Origin: GCA-2737725 sp033763995
GTDB lineage: Bacteria; Pseudomonadota; Alphaproteobacteria; Rhodospirillales; Rhodospirillaceae
NCBI GenBank assembly: GCA_033763995.1
Contig: JANRJL010000002.1
Coordinates: 1-64,000, forward strand
Direction of reading: 5' to 3'
DNA: 64,000 nucleotides
Shown: piece after piece, positions 61,031 to 64,000 of the stretch
Layout of the letters: every line of letters starts with the position of its first letter
Position numbering within the stretch: position 1 is the stretch's first letter
Notes under the pieces: model-generated
What the model saw: only the letters and a program-made list of their open reading frames with translations
Databases searched by the model: none
What the model was told of the DNA's origin: nothing
Program-made: the position numbers and the translations under genes

Positions 61031-61420
61031 ATGACCCAACGCCTGGCTCGATACCTGATCGCCACCTTCGCGGCTCTCGCCAGCGGCGTGATTGCCGCCG
61101 CGACCGTGAAAGCCGACGGCGAGAACATCGGCGACACGCAACAGTGCGTGCACCTGCAATACATCGACTCCACGCCGGTCATCGACAACAAGACCATCTT
61201 GATCAAGATGAAGGGCAAGGGCGGTTACAAACGCATCGATTTGGTCAACAACTGCTCGGGTCTCAAGATCGAGGGTGGGTTCTCGCACTCCACCTCCATC
61301 AACCAGCTGTGCACGTCCGATGCGTTGCGCGTGCTGCAGCCGGTGGGCTCCACCTGCCTGATCGACAAGATCGTCACCATCGACGAGGCCGAGGCGAAGG
61401 CGTTGCTCGCCAAGAAATAG
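61031..61420 (+). CDS. small secreted four-cysteine protein (DUF6491-like)
   Basis: 129 residues. A signal peptide (RYLIATFAALASGVIAAATVKA, to about residue 28) is followed by a compact domain with Cys39, Cys75, Cys94 and Cys109, spaced so that two disulfides are plausible. The order QCVHLQYIDST, KRIDLVNNCSGL, NQLCTSDALRVL, STCLIDKIV resembles DUF6491-type periplasmic proteins. AAGGAAAGGAG lies just before the ATG. It has its own terminator, so it is monocistronic. Confidence 0.7.
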   Translation: MTQRLARYLIATFAALASGVIAAATVKADGENIGDTQQCVHLQYIDSTPVIDNKTILIKMKGKGGYKRIDLVNNCSGLKIEGGFSHSTSINQLCTSDALRVLQPVGSTCLIDKIVTIDEAEAKALLAKK

Positions 61421-61752
61421 GATTTCATCGCACCTCTCGCGCGGTAGCCGAGCTGTTGTGACAACGGCGCGCCGGCCGCCTTCGCGTTGAGGATGTGAAT
61501 GATGCGGAAGCGCCCGGCCTCACGGCCGGGCGTTTTCTTTTTGGACAAGAGCATTTCCCCGACAAGTGGGAACCGGTTGGCGTGGGAAATGCGACCAAAA
61601 TAGAACAGCGACTGTAAACCTCTGGTTCAGTCTGAGCGGGTTTGACCCTAACCCGCGCCGCCGAGCGGTTAAGAACGGTGGGGTGCGCGAGGACGACCTT
61701 TGCAGCGGCCCCTCAGCCGCTATAAAGACGGTTGAATGTTGGGGGAGCAGAC
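61421..61752. other. spacer with terminator and promoter region of the second GPH symporter
   Basis: 332 bp. The left part carries the terminator at 61511-61542. The right part leads to the symporter start with GGGGGAG at 61741-61747. Nothing else was recognised. Confidence 0.5.
61511..61542 (+). terminator. intrinsic terminator of the four-Cys protein gene
   Basis: A 9-bp stem, CGCCCGGCC with GGCCGGGCG, loop TCAC, followed by TTTTCTTTTT. Confidence 0.92.
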
Positions 61753-63105
61753 ATGGCCGAGGCCGCCGCGCGCAGCGAGTTGTCACACGGCATTTGCGCC
61801 GCCTACGGTACCGGCTGGATCGGCGGTCAAGTCTTCCGCGACGTCCCGGCGCTGATTCTGCTTCCGTTCATGCTCACGGCCGCGGGCGTGCCGCCGGCCG
61901 TGGCGGGCGCCGCGATCTTCATTCCCAAACTCTGGATCGTGTTTTGCGACCCGCTGATGGGCCTGTGGTCGGACCGAACGCGCAGCCGCTGGGGACGCCG
62001 TCGGCCCTTTTTGTTCGTCGGCGCAATCCTGTGCGGCTTGAGCTTCGTCGCGCTGTTCAACGTTCCCGCGCTCGACAGCGGCGTGGCCAAGGGCATTTAC
62101 GTCGGCGCGATTTACACCCTGGCCTCCACGGCCTTCAGCATCTACTCGGTGCCCTACCTCACCATGGGCTCGGAACTGGCCACGACCATGCACGAGCGGA
62201 CCGTGGTCATGGGCTGGCGCCAGGCGGGGCTGGGCTTCGGTTTGATCGCGGGCAACGCCATGCCGCTGTGGCTCGTCGAGCAAGGCGGTGGCGGCGCGCC
62301 CGGCTATAGCTTCATGGCCCTGGTGCTGGCCGCGATCTGCTTCGTCACCATGATGACCACGGTGGTCGGCACCGCCAGCGTGAGGCTGACGGAACAGGTC
62401 GATGCACCCGTGCCGTTGGCCCAACAAGTGCGCCTCGCCGCCAAGAACAGGCCGTTCCTCATTCTGGTCGCCGCCAATTTCGCGCAATTGGTGGGCTCGG
62501 CCGGAGGTTATGCCACCACCGCCATGTTCATGATCTACCGGCTCAAGATGGATTTTGCCTTCATCAGCACGTTTTTGCTGCTGATGTCGTGCATGGTCGT
62601 GATCACGCCGGTGGCCTGGACGATGCTGTCCCGCCGCATCGGAAAACGGGCCGTGTTCATCATCTCGATCGTCTGTTTTATCCTCACCTTCAGCGCCTTC
62701 GGCGTGGCGACGCCCGATGACACGGTGTTGATCTATGCCATCGCCGTGGGGCTCGGCAGTTTCAACTGCGGCTTCAGCCTGATGGCGTTTTCCATGCTGC
62801 TCGACACCATCGCCTACGACCGCAAACTGAGCGGGCTCAACCGCGAGGGCGTTTACGCGGGGCTTTGGTCGGCCATGGACAAGACCGCCTTTGCCTTCGG
62901 CGCGCTGCTGGCCGGCACGGCGCTGGGATACGCCGGCTACCGGGAAAGTTCCGAGGGCTTCGTCGCGCAAAGCCCCGAAGCGCTGCGGGGCCTGGCCCTG
63001 ATCTACGTCGGCATGCCGACGGGATTTGCCGTGTTGGCACTGCTCATCATGCTGACTTACTCTTTGACGGAGCGCGACCTCGCGCCGGCGAAGTCGCGCT
63101 CTTGA
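61753..63105 (+). CDS. MFS symporter of the GPH family (second copy)
   Basis: 450 residues, 12 helices. DPLMGLWSDRTRSRWGRRRPFLFVG is the GPH signature, and YDRKLSGLNREGVYAGLWSAMDKTAFAFGALLAG matches the helix-10 region seen in the first copy at 10914-12308. ATG 61753 is chosen with GGGGGAG six bases upstream. It likely imports a glycoside or related organic compound. The LysR gene on the opposite strand overlaps its last 59 bp. Confidence 0.88.
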   Translation: MAEAAARSELSHGICAAYGTGWIGGQVFRDVPALILLPFMLTAAGVPPAVAGAAIFIPKLWIVFCDPLMGLWSDRTRSRWGRRRPFLFVGAILCGLSFVALFNVPALDSGVAKGIYVGAIYTLASTAFSIYSVPYLTMGSELATTMHERTVVMGWRQAGLGFGLIAGNAMPLWLVEQGGGGAPGYSFMALVLAAICFVTMMTTVVGTASVRLTEQVDAPVPLAQQVRLAAKNRPFLILVAANFAQLVGSAGGYATTAMFMIYRLKMDFAFISTFLLLMSCMVVITPVAWTMLSRRIGKRAVFIISIVCFILTFSAFGVATPDDTVLIYAIAVGLGSFNCGFSLMAFSMLLDTIAYDRKLSGLNREGVYAGLWSAMDKTAFAFGALLAGTALGYAGYRESSEGFVAQSPEALRGLALIYVGMPTGFAVLALLIMLTYSLTERDLAPAKSRS

Positions 63106-63964
63106 GCGCCGGGCGCGAGGCATCCTTGGCGATCATGGCGCGCAAGGAGTCGAGCGCCTGCACCGCCACCTCGTTGCCCGAGTCCGCCGGAAAGATGACG
63201 TGGGCGGGGCGCAAGAATTCCGGCACGCCCGCGACGCGATAAAGTTTCTTCGTGGCCACGTCCTCGGCCACGACCCGGCGCGGGAAATAACCGGCGCCGC
63301 CCCGGGTTTGCACATAGTTGAGGCCGAGCGCGCCCAAGCTCACGTGCAGGCCCGGCGCGCCGAAGTCGGGGAACTGATCGGAGTGCCAGGCGGCGAAGTC
63401 GCGGCCCCAGTCGACGAATACATAGTCGGCGTCGCCGGGGCCTTTGTGATCGGGCCGGGTCGCCACCATGATGAGGGTTTCGTCCATCAGCTTTTCGATC
63501 TGGAAACCGGGCCGCGCCTCGGGGCTGTACATCACCACGAAATCCAGCAGGCCGTCGGCCAAGTGGTTCATCAGCGAGTCGGGCGTGCCCACTTCGGCGC
63601 GCACCGCCACTTCGGGCCGCGCGATGCGGTAATCGGCGACCCAGGCCAGCAAGATGCGCTGCCATAAACTATATTGACCGCCAACGTTGAGCACGGCACG
63701 CAACTCGGCCGGCAGGGCGACGTCCTGGCGCGCCTGGCGCAGCACGTGGAGCATGGTCTGGGCGTGGGGCTGGAAGCGCTTGCCCGCCGGCGTGAGCGTG
63801 ACGCCCGACTTGCGGCGCACGAACAACGGCTGCTTAAGCTGCAGCTCCAGTTCCTTGACGCGCGCCGAGACGGTCGACTGCGTGACGTGCAAGGCCTCGG
63901 CGGCGCGAATGAAACTGCCGGTCTCGACCACCTCGAGAAAGGTGCGCACTTGATCCATGTCCAT
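63047..63964 (-). CDS. LysR-type transcriptional regulator
   Basis: 305 residues. MDQVRTFLEVVETGSFIRAA and ALHVTQSTVSARVKELELQL form the N-terminal winged HTH; VLNVGGQYSLWQRILLAWVADY starts the effector domain. The C-terminus has a basic Ser/Pro-rich tail (KSATSPARGRAPSKSKSA) beyond the usual LysR length, encoded in the overlap with the convergent symporter. It is transcribed toward that symporter, so its targets are probably upstream, outside the window. Confidence 0.93.
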   Translation of the reverse strand: MDMDQVRTFLEVVETGSFIRAAEALHVTQSTVSARVKELELQLKQPLFVRRKSGVTLTPAGKRFQPHAQTMLHVLRQARQDVALPAELRAVLNVGGQYSLWQRILLAWVADYRIARPEVAVRAEVGTPDSLMNHLADGLLDFVVMYSPEARPGFQIEKLMDETLIMVATRPDHKGPGDADYVFVDWGRDFAAWHSDQFPDFGAPGLHVSLGALGLNYVQTRGGAGYFPRRVVAEDVATKKLYRVAGVPEFLRPAHVIFPADSGNEVAVQALDSLRAMIAKDASRPALKSATSPARGRAPSKSKSA

Positions 63965-64000
63965 GGCCGGGCCTCAAAACTCAACTTCACCAAAACGTCG

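Noticed and set aside
1..64000. CRISPR arrays, insertion sequences, prophage or integrase genes
   Set aside because: No regularly spaced direct repeats, transposase, integrase or phage structural genes were seen; the only tandem repeat is the 26-bp triplet at hsp20.

Overview
High-GC genomic DNA (codon third positions strongly G/C) from an alphaproteobacterium. Pointers are the PhaR-controlled polyhydroxybutyrate genes, a Caulobacter-type sphingolipid gene set, MNIO/DUF2282 bufferin genes, DUF427, DUF2937 and PAS_5-type proteins, and a queA-tgt-queG operon. No rRNA, tRNA, CRISPR array, insertion sequence or phage gene was recognised. The window looks chromosomal. I cannot name the genus.

Layout. 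1-3069: end of an FAD-dependent dehydrogenase, an NTF2-like secreted protein, a TonB-C lipoprotein and a small DMT-type exporter. 3076-7364: a fold-type-II PLP enzyme and an AceE-like E1 enzyme, divergent from an Lrp/AsnC regulator, recalling the Pseudomonas mdeR/mdeB arrangement. 7412-14605: acyl-CoA ligase, a conserved protein of unknown function, a GPH-type symporter, an NAD(P)-binding protein, an NTF2-like protein and a Rieske oxygenase. 14577-17160: a bufferin (copper-binding RiPP) operon with two DUF2282 precursors, MNIO enzyme and partner, with a motif repeated upstream of both precursors. 19383-23798: acyl-AMP ligase, CerR-like reductase, acyl carrier protein and serine palmitoyltransferase, the bacterial ceramide set without its N-acyltransferase. 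23869-29811: phaB, a MATE pump, phaA, phaC, a PhaE-like gene overlapping phaC by 182 bp, and divergent phaR. 30159-35999: XRE regulator, queuosine operon, DUF2937 protein, GST, and an Hsp20 gene with a triplicated translation start region and a hairpin-rich leader.

36071-49067: a small conserved protein, an S8 protease, then GT-C type membrane proteins, a phosphoglycosyl transferase and a GT4-phosphoglycosyl transferase fusion. Between these lies the most unusual locus: a ChrR-type anti-sigma factor gene followed by an RND pump whose cytoplasmic TM6-TM7 loop carries an embedded ECF-sigma region-2-like domain. No free sigma factor gene is present in the window. 49064-53858: TauE/SafE permease, dienelactone hydrolase, a hairpin-rich intergenic region ending in an intrinsic terminator, dapA, a secreted protein and leuC. 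54558-63964: TonB-dependent receptor, PAS_5 protein, an alpha/beta-hydrolase-fold protein paralogous to the one at 18431-19270 (both have His where the nucleophile should be), a TPR protein, a four-Cys secreted protein, a second GPH-type symporter and a LysR regulator.

Functions are assigned by reading motifs and remembered family features. No database search was run.
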